64,000 bases of DNA from Acanthochlamys bracteata (Eukaryota > Streptophyta > Magnoliopsida > Pandanales > Velloziaceae): NCBI GenBank assembly GCA_019914995.1, contig CM034142.1, positions 6,757,513 through 6,821,512 on the forward strand. The letters run 5' to 3'. Made by a program: the position numbers and the translations under genes. The notes below the pieces were generated by a model. The model made no database searches. It worked only from the letters and a program-made list of their open reading frames with translations, and was not told where the DNA came from. Position 1 is the first letter of the stretch. Each line of letters opens with the position of its first letter. Of this stretch, positions 33,765-45,600 are shown piece after piece.

Positions 33765-35758
33765 GATTCTTGTGAGCCGGCGATGCAACTTCCGGCCTTG
33801 GGGTAAATGGTCCGGCGGCCCCACGCGATGCCTGGAGACATCCGACGAGCACCTCTCCGAGTCGCCCTCCGTCTCCGGTCGCCGCGTAAACCTTCTCGAT
33901 GAAAGCTCCTGGATTAGTCTTCTTCTCTCCTGTGAGCAGTGCGGTACCTACTTCTTCTCTGACGAACTTGTATATCGGGTACGTCCGGCAACGCTTGACT
34001 CTATTGCCAACGATGAAGTCTCCCTTTTCGAACCTTTCCCTTGACTTCGCGACGTCCGCGTCGAGCCTCTTCTTCAGCTCGGCTTGGAATGCCGGAATAC
34101 GTTTGAACACTGATGTGCATTCTTTGTCGTCTGCGGCAAGAGACTTCTCGACGAGGACTTCGCGCAGCTGGAGCATGAGTGCGTAGGAAGGGTTGGTAGG
34201 GTCGTCGATGTAGGAGAACACTGGCTGGCGTTCGACGACCTGGAGAATCTCTTTCTCGGCGAACCTAGCGTTAGAGAGCTCGCCTTCGGCGTCGTAGAAC
34301 GTCTTGCGTGCCGCTTGGACGACTGCATGCTTCACGACTTCCTTGAAGTTCTCTTCCAAGTGTCGGAGATCGAGCGCTTGACAGAGTCCGACCATGTACG
34401 TGGACATCATCAACCGGAGAACCCTCGTCGCCTCGGCGCTCTTCCGGGCAGAAATCAATCCGAGAGAGTTGACGTCCTGGTTGTGTTGCTCGGCGCTCTG
34501 CACGTGTGTAGTCACCGGCGAGGCGAGCCATTGAAGCTCAGAGCAATAAGACGCCATCGCAACCTCAGCACCCTTCATTCCGTAGTCGAGACTGGGGTCG
34601 ACGCCGGCGCAGAGGTTCGACGGCAACCCGTCGTTGTAGTAGTCACAAACGAGTTCCGAGAACTGAGCAAAAACGAGCTTGCCGATTGCGGCGAGGGAAA
34701 TACGGAGATTGTCCATCCAGGCACCGATCGGTGTCCCCTGGAAGTTTCCATTGCGGCGAAGTCCGGAGGGCGTAACGGTTCGGCTTCGGCTTCGTTAACG
34801 GGTCCATTTGGTGCTTCCTCTTCGCTTCCGCCATGTAGTCGCTGCCTTCAAGGAGGTACTCCATTACTGCGGCGGCCTCAATTTGTCCGGGGTGGTGTTT
34901 CAATTCGTGCGTCAACGGGTCTGTGAACTCCGGCTTCCCGTTCATGGCTTCACAAAAGACCGCCGACAGTATAACTGATAGCAATACAAGAAGGTTTGCT
35001 TCGTAGCAAACGACAGCTGCCACCGACGACCCGACCGCCGTGCCGTTCACTAAGGCAAGACCTTCCTTAGCCTGCAGCTCGAACGGAACGTCAAGTCCTA
35101 TCTTCCTTAACGCTTCAGTTGCAGTTATTTCTCCGCCTTCCGCCGTGCTAACGCGTGCATTATCACGCCCGATCAACACTCCGGCGATGTATGACAAGGG
35201 AATCAGATCGCCTGACGCCGTTATCGTTCCACGAAGTGGCATTCTTGGGATCAAGTTGTTGTTCATGAGCTTGGTCATGGCTTCAAGGATCTCCCACCGG
35301 ATGCCGGAGTACCCTTGCATAAGTGTGTTCGCACGTACAAGCATGGCCGCCCTGGCGTACTTAGCCGGAAGAATGTCTTCGTAGTCGTTCCCGATCACGC
35401 CGGCGTTCAAGAATCGGATTAGTTCTGCTTGTAAGTCTGCAACATTACGTGTTCGCTTGTGTGATGAAGTGCCGAAGCCGCCGCTGAGACGATCAGCATT
35501 ATCGGTGACCCATTTCGCGCAACGGTCAACTAGGACACGAGCGCTAGCTTCGTCAAGTGAGACGGTTGCCGCAGGTCGGTGAACGACTGCAGCCACCTGC
35601 GCAACAGTTAGTGACATACCTTTTATGACGACGGCGTCGGAGACGGTGAACTCGGCTACCATCCGGCGAACTTCCTCAAAGTGAGAGCTCTGCATGGCTT
35701 CAGCAGCGTGTTTCCAGTGAGTCGGCGCCGGCAAACGGTTGGCTTTGTTGGCTTCCAT
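33757..35758 (-). pseudogene. PAL-b: phenylalanine ammonia-lyase pseudogene
   Basis: Two overlapping frames cover it: an N-terminal part at 34,643-35,758 and a C-terminal part at 33,754-34,716. Compared with PAL-a, 116 bp are missing between CCA repeats near 34,748-34,751 (equivalent to 26,857-26,972). This removes about 39 residues after ALRTSPQW, including EINSVNDNP, and shifts the frame. The C-terminus stops after KNPER, losing 23 residues at the duplication junction. Residues about 34-118 are a divergent block with an MVAEF start; the Tyr-containing TDTYGVTT loop is absent (DRLSGGFGTSS instead). ASG is retained, as is the RFLNAG segment. It shares the start and upstream region with PAL-a. 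It cannot make a complete enzyme. Confidence 0.9.
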
Positions 35759-36199
35759 TATTAGTCGAATGCTTACAAAATTGTGTTAATTTTATTAACC
35801 TTGAATGAAGATACTTAATAGAGTTATTTGCTCTGTGGTTGTTTGATTTTAATTAGTTAATAGTTAAAACTTAAAAAGTGCATGTATATATGTTATAGAA
35901 GTTTTATATATAATTAAGTTCGGTTTAAAAAATTAAAATATTTTTTTAATATTTTATTGTAAGCATTCTTAATTAATTCTCTGAACCAATAAATATAAAT
36001 GATAATAAATTGATACGTGTGAAATTTGTTTTTTTCAACTGTTTAAGTAGGTGAGTATCAATTATTAAATTCCTGCTTAAGTTAGGTCATGTACAAAAAT
36101 AAGCATATTATAATATAACTAGTAGAAATTAATATGACTTAATAGACTAAGTAACTCCTTGAAGAGACCGTTCGTCTAAAATTTTGAATGCGTCTGTTA

Positions 36200-37065
36200 A
36201 AACTTAAGTATCTTCATTCAAGGTTAATAAAAAGACTGTTAAAACCGACCCGGGAATCGTCCATCCAGATCGACCCGGGAATTGTCGATCCAGATCGTAA
36301 ATCGGTTTGAATTTGTAAAAAGACTGTTTATACAATCGATTAGTTTTGACCTACTTTTGATCTGTTCGATCCATTTTAATCCGATCGGTTCGTCCGTCCG
36401 GATCAAACCGGATTAAATTTTTTTAAAAAAAATTAATTAAAAATTTTTTTAAAAATTAACAAAAAATTTTTAAATTGATGATATATTTAATACAAAAATA
36501 ATTATTAATAGCCCTATGTTGAAAAATAATATGTAGTTTAAATTTTGTATTTGGATGTGATAATATAAAAATATAATTACTTATATCTTATTTATAAATA
36601 TCAATTATTAGTGAATTTTAAATTTTTATATTGTAAAATATTTAGAATCAAATATGTATACCTAAAAAAATTTGTTATATCTTTTTTATGATTTCTCTAT
36701 TTTTTGATTTTATTTTTTTCTAATCTCCTAATTTATTTAAATATTTATTATTATAAATTTTAGTTGTTATTATTGTTATTGGTGGTGGCAATATTTTAAT
36801 TTTCGGTGTGATTATTATTGCTGTTGTTGTTGATAGTAATGCTATAATAAAAATATTTTAATTTTTTACTATGATTACTATTGCTATTATTATTGGTAGT
36901 ATCATTGGCAATAGATTTCTTACTGTAATTATTATTATTATTACTTAAAAATGCTTTAATATTATTGACCCGACGGTTCGACCGGTTGACCTGACGGTTT
37001 GACCTAAGAACCGTGATCCGGATAATTTTTCGGTTCGATGTCCGGTCCGATTCTTACAATTATGG
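36200..37065. mobile_element. Insertion in the right spacer: inverted 28-bp filler plus non-autonomous DNA element
   Basis: Relative to the left spacer, about 865 bp are added between GAATGCGT and GTGAAAGTAATACCAGG. It begins with a reverse-complement copy (36,204-36,231) of the sequence at 35,793-35,820. A GC-richer element follows, with CCGACCCGGGAATCG near the left end and CCGGACCGGACATCG-type sequence (as complement) near the right end. These are imperfect inverted termini of the CCGGTTCGACCGGTTGACC kind seen in plant hAT-like non-autonomous elements. The middle is AT-rich. There is no transposase. Confidence 0.55.
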
Positions 37066-37464
37066 GTGAAAGTAATACCAGGTCAATTATTTAGAGAGCG
37101 TTTAAATTACAATCCAAATGTTCGCAATATTAAATTTTATAAAAATGAATTAAATAAAACATGAAATTAGATAGAAAGTATAATTTAAAATACTAGGTAA
37201 AATAGGTGAAATAAATTTTAGAGTTAATCTTTAAATTTATATTTCTATCTATATTCAAATCTCGAGAGGAAAAATACAATTCCTTATAATTAAAATAAAT
37301 ATTAACTCTTTATTTTAGAAAATAAATTTTTTATTTCAATAAGCACTTAGTCTTAACCTTAGCCAAAACATGCTATGTAGTGCTTCACTAATTACTGTAA
37401 CTTTACTACTAAAGCAATAGTTATATTTTGAAATGAAGTCTACTTGTGGCACGTTGTATATTGT

Positions 37465-37705
37465 GGGTGCGTTTGGCGCGGCTTATAAAAAACTGATTAT
37501 TAATTTTTTTTTATTTTATATTTTTTAATATATATTTTATAAGTATATAAAAAATATATTTAAAAATTTAAAAATTATAGAAAAATTCTATGAAGTAAGA
37601 TTTTTTTATTATATATATTTTTATTATTTTTTTGAAGTAAAAACATAAAATTTATTTTTTAAAAAATTAAAAATATTTTTTTATTTTAGAAAAACTTTAT
37701 TTCAT
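37465..37705. repeat. MITE copy, reverse orientation
   Basis: It starts GGGTGCGTTTGGCGCGGCTT and ends TTTCATAATAAACGCTAAC, with the reversed family interior. Confidence 0.55.
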
Positions 37706-37744
37706 AATAAACGCTAACTATAGAGTGTTCAAGTGAAACAACTC

Positions 37745-37990
37745 TTTTCTAAAGGGCTTTTTAAAATTACTTATAACATAATTTTTTAAATAAAAATAAT
37801 TTAATTTTATTTTAAAAAATTTGTTGTATTTTTTTATTTCAAAAAATAATAATATAAATAATAATAAAATTTCACGACCTATAATTTATTTATATTTTTA
37901 ATTTTAATTAATTTTACATAATATTTAAACAATTATTAAAATATGAATGAAATAAAATGGAAATAAATGTTTCGCCAAACGGCTACGAAA
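37745..37990. repeat. MITE copy, paralogous to 29,500-29,700
   Basis: It is plus-oriented, opens with GGGCTTTTTAAAATTACTTA, closes with GTTTCGCCAAACGGC, and has the variant interior. It forms an inverted pair with the preceding copy. Confidence 0.5.
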
Positions 37991-38526
37991 ACACTACGGA
38001 GGCGCTTTGGCTTATATTATTAAATACCTTTATTTTAACAAAATAATTTTATTTTTTACTATAAGTTTTTATATTTTAAAAAAATTGTAAAATTTTAAAA
38101 TACAAGAAATTTATATACTATAAAGTTTTTATATGTAATTTTATTAGTTTTAAATTAAAATATTATTTTTTAAAGTTTGTTAAAAATTTTTATTAAATTT
38201 TTTTTTCAATTATATGCAGTTCCAAATGTAACCAGAAACTAGAGTCGCCTACCTATGGTGAAAATTTCCTTAGAAAATGTGACATAAATGAGTCTCTTTT
38301 TTATTTAAATAATTTCAGGGTTAATGAAAGAGATTAAAAAATTCAAAATCAAGTATGAAGTAAATTTGAATGCAGCCTACTGGTTGAATCAATCAATCAA
38401 CTAAACACAGCAATCACACTCTTGTGTTTGTTTCTATAAAATATAATACATTCATTACATTGCAGCCTTTGTTTGAATCTTGAATTTTAAACAAAACTTT
38501 GTCGCAATCTACTACACTAACTCCTC

Positions 38527-39020
38527 ACCAACCTTCTCTCTTTTTCTCTTCTCTTTCCTAGATTGATTGCTTCTTTCTTTTATTTGTCCATTTTCTATTC
38601 AAGGAAATAGCCTTTTACTTTCCTCCAATACCCTTCTTAGTGGATCCAAACCCGTTCCAACTCAATCCGAATCTGAACCCTAATCCAACTTTCTCCATGA
38701 AAAAGAAAATTGTTAAAATTATTATAAATATATTTATATTTTTAATTAATTTATTTTTAACTTACTTTCTGACAAGTAAACAAACCATGAACAATAATAG
38801 GATTACGAATTATGATTGGGTCGGATTTCGTCTATAACGGATAATGGATATTGATCCGGTAACTACCAATTCTGACCAGAAACAACTTGTATTGACTTTG
38901 ACCACATGAGCCAACGGCCAGGTAATCACCAAACCCTCCCAAAGAAAAAAAACTAGAATAGTCAATTAATTACCAACGATATCTAAATATCTTCAATTCA
39001 TAAATCAAACGCTATAAAAG
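38527..39020 (+). promoter_or_regulatory. PAL-c promoter elements
   Basis: An AC-II-type element, ACCAACC, is at 38,527-38,533. An AC-like ACCAAACC is at 38,928-38,935, and CCAACGG (MYB-core-like) is near 38,911. Two adjacent W-box cores occur in TTGACTTTGACC (38,892-38,903). The TATA box CTATAAAAG is at 39,012-39,020, about 136 bp before the ATG. AC elements (R2R3-MYB) and W-boxes (WRKY) are established features of PAL promoters, but activity here is inferred. Confidence 0.55.
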
Positions 39021-39155
39021 TATAAAACCCACTCGCTCAACTCAGAGCAAGCTCTTCTTCATAACAGCGAGCCTTCACTAGCTGCTTTCTCGCTTGCTGC
39101 AAACATTCTTCAATCTTACAAACTCTTTTCTTCAAATATTTGAAGTAGTTCTGAA

Positions 39156-41453
39156 ATGGCATCCACCAACACCGTGGCATCCGGCAAGCCCAAGAAGAGC
39201 CTTAACCGGCCGCCGACGTTGCCGCTTCCCCGTAATGGCGTCAATCCGATCGCTGTACCCGGTGTGTCTTATATCTCCGAGCCGCCGCACTGGAAACGCG
39301 CCGCTGAGGCCATGCAAAGCACTCACTTTGATGAGGTTCGTCGGATGGTTTTTCAGTTCACTGAGAACGATACCGTCGAAATTCAGGGAACTACGTTGAC
39401 TGTTGCGCAAGTTGCTGCTGTAGCTCACCGGCAGGGCGTTGCCGTGGCTCTTGATGCGGAAGCTGCTCACGCTCGTGTCGATGCAAGCGCAAAATGGGTC
39501 GCCGACAAGATCGAGAGGGGAACAGACACTTACGGTGTTACTACTGGATTCGGCGCTACGTCTCACCGCCGGACCAGAAAGACTGCTGATCTTCAGGCTG
39601 AGCTCATCCGATTCTTGAATGCCGGCGTGATTGGGAACGATTCCGAAGACATTCTTCCGGCGAAGTATGCCAAGGCCGCGATGCTTGTACGTGCGAACAC
39701 ACTCATGCAAGGGTACTCCGGCATCCGGTGGGAGATCCTTGAAGCCATGACCAAGCTCATGAACAACAACTTGATCCCAAGAATGCCACTTCGGGGAACG
39801 ATAACGGCGTCAGGCGATCTGGTGCCGTTGTCATACATCGCCGGAGTGTTGATCGGGCGTGATAATGCACGCGTTAGCACGGCGGAAGGCGGAGAAATAA
39901 CTGCAACTGAAGCCTTGAAGAAGATAGGACTTGACGTTCCGTTCGAGCTGCAGGCTAAGGAAGGTCTTGCCTTAGTGAACGGCACGGCGGTCGGATCGTC
40001 GGTGGCAGCTGCCGTTTGCTACGAAGCAAACCTTCTCGTATTGCTATCCGTCGTACTGTCGGCAGTCTTTTGTGAAGCCATGAACGGGAAGCCGGAGTTC
40101 ACAGACCCGTTGACGCATGAATTGAAACACCACCCCGGACAAATCGAAGCCGCCGCAGCAATGGAGTACCTCCTTGAAGGCAGCGACTACATGGCGGAAG
40201 CGAAGAGGAAGCACCAAATGGACCCGTTAACGAAGCCGAAGCAGGACCGTTACGCACTCCGGACTTCGCCGCAATGGCTCGGCCCGCAGATTGAAGTCAT
40301 CCGCATGGCCACCCACGCCATAGAGCGTGAGATCAACTCCGTCAACGACAACCCGATCATCGATGTTGCCCGTGATATGGCACTACACGGTGGAAACTTC
40401 CAGGGGACACCGATCGGTGTCTGGATGGACAATCTCCGTATCGCCATCGCCGCAATCGGCAAGCTCGTTTTTGCTCAGTTCTCCGAACTCGTTTGCGACT
40501 ACTACAACGACGGGTTGCCGTCGAACCTCTGCGCCGGCGCCGACCCCAGTCTCGACTACGGAATGAAGGGTGCTGAGATTGCGATGGCGTCTTATTGCTC
40601 TGAGCTTCAATGGCTAGCCTCGCCGGTGACTACACACGTGCAGAGCGCCGAGCAACACAACCAGGACGTCAACTCTCTCGGATTGATTTCTGCCCGGAAG
40701 AGCGCCGAGGCGACGAGGGTTCTCCGGTTGATGATGTCCACGTACATGGTCGGACTCTGTCAAGCGCTCGATCTCCGACACTTGGAAGAGAACTTCAAGG
40801 AAGTCGTGAAGCATGCAGTCGTCCAAGCGACACGCAAGACGTTCTACGACGCCGAAGGCGACCTCTCTAACGCTAGGTTCGCCGAGAAAGAGCTTCTCCA
40901 GGTAGTCGAACGCCAGCCAGTGTTCTCCTACATCGACGACCCTACCAACCCTTCCTACGCACTCATGCTCCAGCTGCGCGAAGTCCTCGTCGAGAAGTCT
41001 CTTGCCGCAGACGACAAAGAATGCACATCAGTGTTCAAACGTATTCCGGCATTCCAAGCCGAGCTGAAGAAGAGGCTCGACGCGGACGTCGCGAAGTCAA
41101 GGGAAAGGTTCGAAAAGGGAGACTTCATCGTTGGCAATAGAGTCAAGCGTTGCCGGACGTACCCGATATACAAGTTCGTCAGAGAAGAAGTAGGTACCGC
41201 ACTGCTCACCGGAGAGAAGAAGACTAATCCAGGAGCATTCATCGAGAAGGTTTACGCGGCGATCGGAGACGGAGGGCGACTCGGAGAGGTGCTCGTCGGA
41301 TGTCTCCAGGCATGGCGTGGGGCCGCCGGACCATTTACCCCAAGGCCGGAAGTTGCATCGCCGGCTCACAAGAATCCGGAAACCTGGAACTGGTTCGAAC
41401 AGGTCCGATCGCCGTCGTCCACGGCCGGCAGGGGTTACTGGAACCTCAGCTAG
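39156..41453 (+). CDS. PAL: Phenylalanine ammonia-lyase, copy c (intact, intronless)
   Basis: The uninterrupted 765-codon frame starts ATGGCATCCACC, with a TATA box about 136 bp upstream and a short C-rich leader. The enzyme converts L-phenylalanine to trans-cinnamate and ammonia. Ala-Ser-Gly (MIO) is at residues 218-220. The Tyr loop [10 protein letters not shown] has Tyr126. Phe153 in LIRFLNAG predicts Phe selectivity. [17 protein letters not shown] and [10 protein letters not shown] are all canonical, so this is the likely functional copy. An N-terminal extension of 31 residues relative to PAL-a is Pro/Ser-rich. The C-terminus ends GRGYWNLS. The intron common to angiosperm PAL genes (in the Arg codon of LIRFLNAG) is absent. 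It is GC-rich against its surroundings. Probable 3' UTR runs to about 41,640, with AATAAA at 41,580-41,585. Confidence 0.97.
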   Translation: MASTNTVASGKPKKSLNRPPTLPLPRNGVNPIAVPGVSYISEPPHWKRAAEAMQSTHFDEVRRMVFQFTENDTVEIQGTTLTVAQVAAVAHRQGVAVALDAEAAHARVDASAKWVADKIERGTDTYGVTTGFGATSHRRTRKTADLQAELIRFLNAGVIGNDSEDILPAKYAKAAMLVRANTLMQGYSGIRWEILEAMTKLMNNNLIPRMPLRGTITASGDLVPLSYIAGVLIGRDNARVSTAEGGEITATEALKKIGLDVPFELQAKEGLALVNGTAVGSSVAAAVCYEANLLVLLSVVLSAVFCEAMNGKPEFTDPLTHELKHHPGQIEAAAAMEYLLEGSDYMAEAKRKHQMDPLTKPKQDRYALRTSPQWLGPQIEVIRMATHAIEREINSVNDNPIIDVARDMALHGGNFQGTPIGVWMDNLRIAIAAIGKLVFAQFSELVCDYYNDGLPSNLCAGADPSLDYGMKGAEIAMASYCSELQWLASPVTTHVQSAEQHNQDVNSLGLISARKSAEATRVLRLMMSTYMVGLCQALDLRHLEENFKEVVKHAVVQATRKTFYDAEGDLSNARFAEKELLQVVERQPVFSYIDDPTNPSYALMLQLREVLVEKSLAADDKECTSVFKRIPAFQAELKKRLDADVAKSRERFEKGDFIVGNRVKRCRTYPIYKFVREEVGTALLTGEKKTNPGAFIEKVYAAIGDGGRLGEVLVGCLQAWRGAAGPFTPRPEVASPAHKNPETWNWFEQVRSPSSTAGRGYWNLS

Positions 41454-41639
41454 GAGAAGTATACAAACAGAAACACTACCACATGTTTATGTTTATCTCA
41501 ATTGTTTTCATTTGTTGTTGAGAGGAATGTTCTCTCCAACGAAGTTGTTTGGATTTCAGTTGTTTTGAGCACGTTGAAGAAATAAATTTGTCGTTGTAAC
41601 TTTCAAGGAAAGATTTAAAGAAACAAAAAAACAAAGTGT

Positions 41640-42690
41640 TTTCAATCAAAAGTTGTCGTCTTTTTAGTTGCCTTTTAATTACTTTTCTACCTATTTTTTA
41701 TTTAATTTATTTTATATTTACTAATAAATATTCTATAATATTATATATTTTTAAAACCTAAAAAATATAAAAATATTTATAAAATATTTATTATTTTTTT
41801 AAACTATAAATTAAAATTTATTTTTAAAATATGTCCTTACAAATATATAAAAGCGTTTATAAAAAATTTCTAAAATAAAAAATATTTTTATCATATTTCA
41901 ACATATAAATTTTATTTTTTTATCTATAAAAAATAAAAATAAATAGTCGCAAAATCTTTTTAAATTTATAAATCAAATTCGTGGAACATTATAAAAAATT
42001 TATTGAAAAAATGAAATAAATAGAATTTTTTAAAAGTTGGGAAAAGTTTAGGCAAACGCACCCTCAATAACCATCTAGCAAACGAAGTTCAAATCTTTTA
42101 CCATCTTTTTCTCTTCAGAAAATCAAACTGCCAAAAATAGCATTGATTAACATCATAACAATTAGCTTAAGCTTTTATCGTATAAGTAAACTAATGAGAT
42201 CCAGAATTGATATTGACTTTGCATAGGCTCCAAACTGTTTTTCTTCTTATTCATATGCTAAATTGTCTGCTCTATTATGAAACATCTTATTCTAGCAAAA
42301 GATAAAGGAAGAAAGCACAATATCATACTTGCAACTAGAAGAAAACTCGAACAACCACAGGATTGCTTCCGTACCTCAGGATAAGAAGTATGAAGACCTT
42401 TGAATTTGAATCCTTGATCGTAGCAGACAGGCTATATACCTTACCCCCTGAAACAAAGCAACTGCAACAAAAGGGAAAAGAATGTGTGAAGTATTTCCAT
42501 CTTGAGTGTAAGCAAGTAAAACTTTGAGCGGTTGCTCAAAAATCAAATTAGCTTGAGATAACGAGGACAGAGAGCACGGGCTTTACAACTTTGCTGACAG
42601 TCTGTTACAAATAAACATAAAGAACAACTATCAACACATAATAAACTTATCCGCCATGATACCATCGGGGGAAATGCAAGCCCGCTCGGC
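41640..42690. other. Spacer with a MITE, and 3' UTR of the GIP1-like gene
   Basis: This is AT-rich spacer after PAL-c. A MITE copy lies at about 41,845-42,065. From about 42,100 on, base composition rises and the sequence is probably the 3' UTR of the minus-strand GIP1-like gene, perhaps with a UTR intron. No additional gene was found. Confidence 0.45.
41845..42065. repeat. MITE copy
   Basis: It begins AAAAGCGTTTATAAAAAATT and ends GGCAAACGCACCCTC, the complement of a GAGGGTGCGTTTG end. Confidence 0.5.
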
Positions 42691-42698
42691 TCGTCTTT

Positions 42699-45600
42699 TC
42701 AAAAGTTGGGAGACCAGTTAAGATGACCTAGCTGCGGTTGTTGATAGGTCCCGACTTGGGGCCCGGGAGCTGCAACCCCGATGCCAACATTACCACCGAT
42801 TGCAGCTGGAATCTGCTGATGGACTATATGGTGAGGGCTAGCTATGGAGGCAGGTTGAGGCGGATGGTACAAGCTCTGGTATTGTACAGGAGAAGGCTGA
42901 GCTGCTGCAGCTGCACTGAAAGATGCATGCCCCGCATGTGCCGGTACAAACGCTGCATGGGGTGTCGCCCCTGACATGTTGTAGAATGGTGGCGATTGTA
43001 GACTAGGAATCTCCCTTTGAGTTTGAACCCAGATGTCAGATGCATCCGCCTGCCATGGGATGCAAAAAACAGATCACATATGATATGCGGCTGGACTACA
43101 ATTTTGTTAGAAATCCACAACATCTGAAGCATGATTCTGCAGTGCTACAAAATCTCATAATTTTAGCACAGCACACTTAGAAAAAAAAAACAAAGACATT
43201 CCTCCGAACATGTCCACAAACAGCACTTCAAATGTTTATCATGTATTACAATCAAGCAATTCAAACCAAAGACCAAAAAAAAAGGTGAATAATTAATATG
43301 TTGCCAAAAAAATGCACCTCCTCTTAGCTGAACTTATGTTGAACAAGAAGTTCGATCTAACCTTATACATAAAGCATACAGATGAAAACTGCATGCAATA
43401 TTATCTTCAACCAAATCTTTAATATCATAACCATGTTCTCGAGAAAAAAAAGCCAATGACCTCAAGAAAGGGAAAACTTATTTGCTGCTCTTAGCTATAG
43501 TTAAATGACAATGTAAACTTTTTATTCGGGTTTAGGAGAATGCACAAAACATACCTGAGGGTTATGAATGTAAAAATTGTTATCTTTGTACTTGATTCTG
43601 CTAACATCCTCAAGGGCAGTAGCACCACCAATAGTTGTTCCTGGAGGACCAACGGCAAAAGCAGCTGGATTAGTATAGCTACCATATGCTGTCGGGCTAC
43701 CAGTAGGAACTGGTTTATACTGCGAGGCTGCATACTTCATTCCACCAGAAGGGACATGCGAACTTCCACCTGGCATAAGAACATAGCTGTTTGCAGTCGA
43801 CGGGTGTTGGTAGGCAGGGTTGTTAGAATAGTTGGACATGGCCATGGGAGGCATGTAGACAGGCGAGAAGATGTGGCGATAGGGAACAAAATTTGGGAAG
43901 TGAGGAATGTGAAGTTGGGGATAAAGCTGTGCCATAGCCTGCTGCTGTTGTTGCACTGATTGCTGTTGCTGCATCATGGCAGCAGTGGATGGACTACTGT
44001 TGGCTATATGAAAACTCATGCCCTGCAATCAAAACACATACCGCAAAGGTTCATGTCAAATCCTGGCCTGTAGTGCAGATTTTTTAAGCGCACAATAACA
44101 GCTTTGCTATTATTTTCATGTGCCTAAAGAGCTCATGCAAATAATACAGTACAGCAATGTTATACATATCAACTCAGAGTTAATTACAACTCTCACAATA
44201 CATAGAAAAATAACAGCACATAAAACAAAAGGAATAGTTAATTATTCCAGATAAAAAGTATAACACTTCACTTCTAGCCGTATTCATTAAGCACATACAA
44301 AGTTAAATTACCCCAACACTAGTTGCAATTACTTCCAGCAGGAATCATATATAAGTTTTATAGGAGTTCAAAAATTAACAAAACATTATCGATAGTACTC
44401 TCATGGAGAATATATTGTGTCATTAGTTGGACAGAGGCAGGACTTGTTCCATCGAAGTTTCGCTATAGCCAACAAATGAATGGCGAGGGATGATCAGAGT
44501 ATTAAGAGTAATCATGCACAGAGCATAGGTATAGACCCAAAGGTTATAATTAACGTTGACTACCTCAGTCTGCGATGAAAATCCTTGATTATGGATATTA
44601 TCTTCTATAGTTGTTCGATAGAAAGCAACATCTTCTTGGTTATCGTAGGCCTGCTTGCAATACATATACAAGGTCAAAGCAATTAGTTAAGAGCTTACAA
44701 CACTAAATAACACAAAGACAGCACAAGAAAGGTTCCTCAAATGATATATTAAATAATGAGACCTTCAGGCGTGGAAATGTTACAGTTGGATTTACTGAGA
44801 AACTTGGAAGACTTGGGGAACCCTGTCGATGATGGGTTTCTGTTGAATCATATGGAGAGCTATGGGTTTGCACCAAACCAATTTCCGGATAGCTCTCAAT
44901 ATGATTGTTGGGGGACTCCATACTCCCAGGAGCTAGTTGTTCAGATTCTGTAGCCGACGTTGGAGAGTCAGATCGTACAAGTCCAGCTTTGGACTCCATA
45001 AGACCTTGGTCAGCAGAAGCATCCTCACTCAAACCTAGTTGAACTGATGCCGGTTGGCTGCAACATTGAAAACAAGCTCAAACATGCAATTTAAATGTTT
45101 ACACCAGATAAATGCATCAAAGAACTCTAGGCATGCATATAATAAATTCTAACAAGATATCCTTACAGTTCAAATGTATTTGGCAATGCATTTCAAGTAA
45201 AAGAATTAACAAAAATCAAGTAGAACTAAACGAAATCCAGAAAACGGTAAACAAAGGAGCAGCTGAAAGATTTAAGAGGCTACAAACCTTCCAGAAGGTT
45301 CATCACTAGATTCGACTGCATTTTCATTTGACTGAAGAGATTCTGAGTCTTTAACAACAAGTTCATTGCCAAAACTGCCAAACATCAAGCCTGCACGCTC
45401 AGACTCCGGCACACGAAGATGATGGGGTATGACTACATGCAGATTTTCAGAGACACTGACTTCAGAAATCTTTTCAGAAAGTCCATTCATGTCGCCTATC
45501 TGTGAGCCAACAGAACTGTCAGCAACAGCAACAGATGAATCCAACTCTACTACAACTATAGCCGAACTACTACTACTCTGCTTTTGACTTGATTTTGGCT

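Larger units (their letters stand above)
35759..38480. other. PAL-b/PAL-c spacer, right copy of the duplicated block
   Basis: This lies between the minus-strand PAL-b start and the PAL-c promoter. It is homologous to 27,999-30,372, except for an insertion at about 36,200-37,065, different MITEs near 37.5 kb, and lack of the MITE at the site equivalent to 29,950. No genes are present. Confidence 0.7.

Noticed and set aside
25794..35758. Reading PAL-b as two separate small genes
   Set aside because: The two frames are halves of one PAL split by a 116-bp deletion relative to PAL-a, so a single pseudogene explains both.
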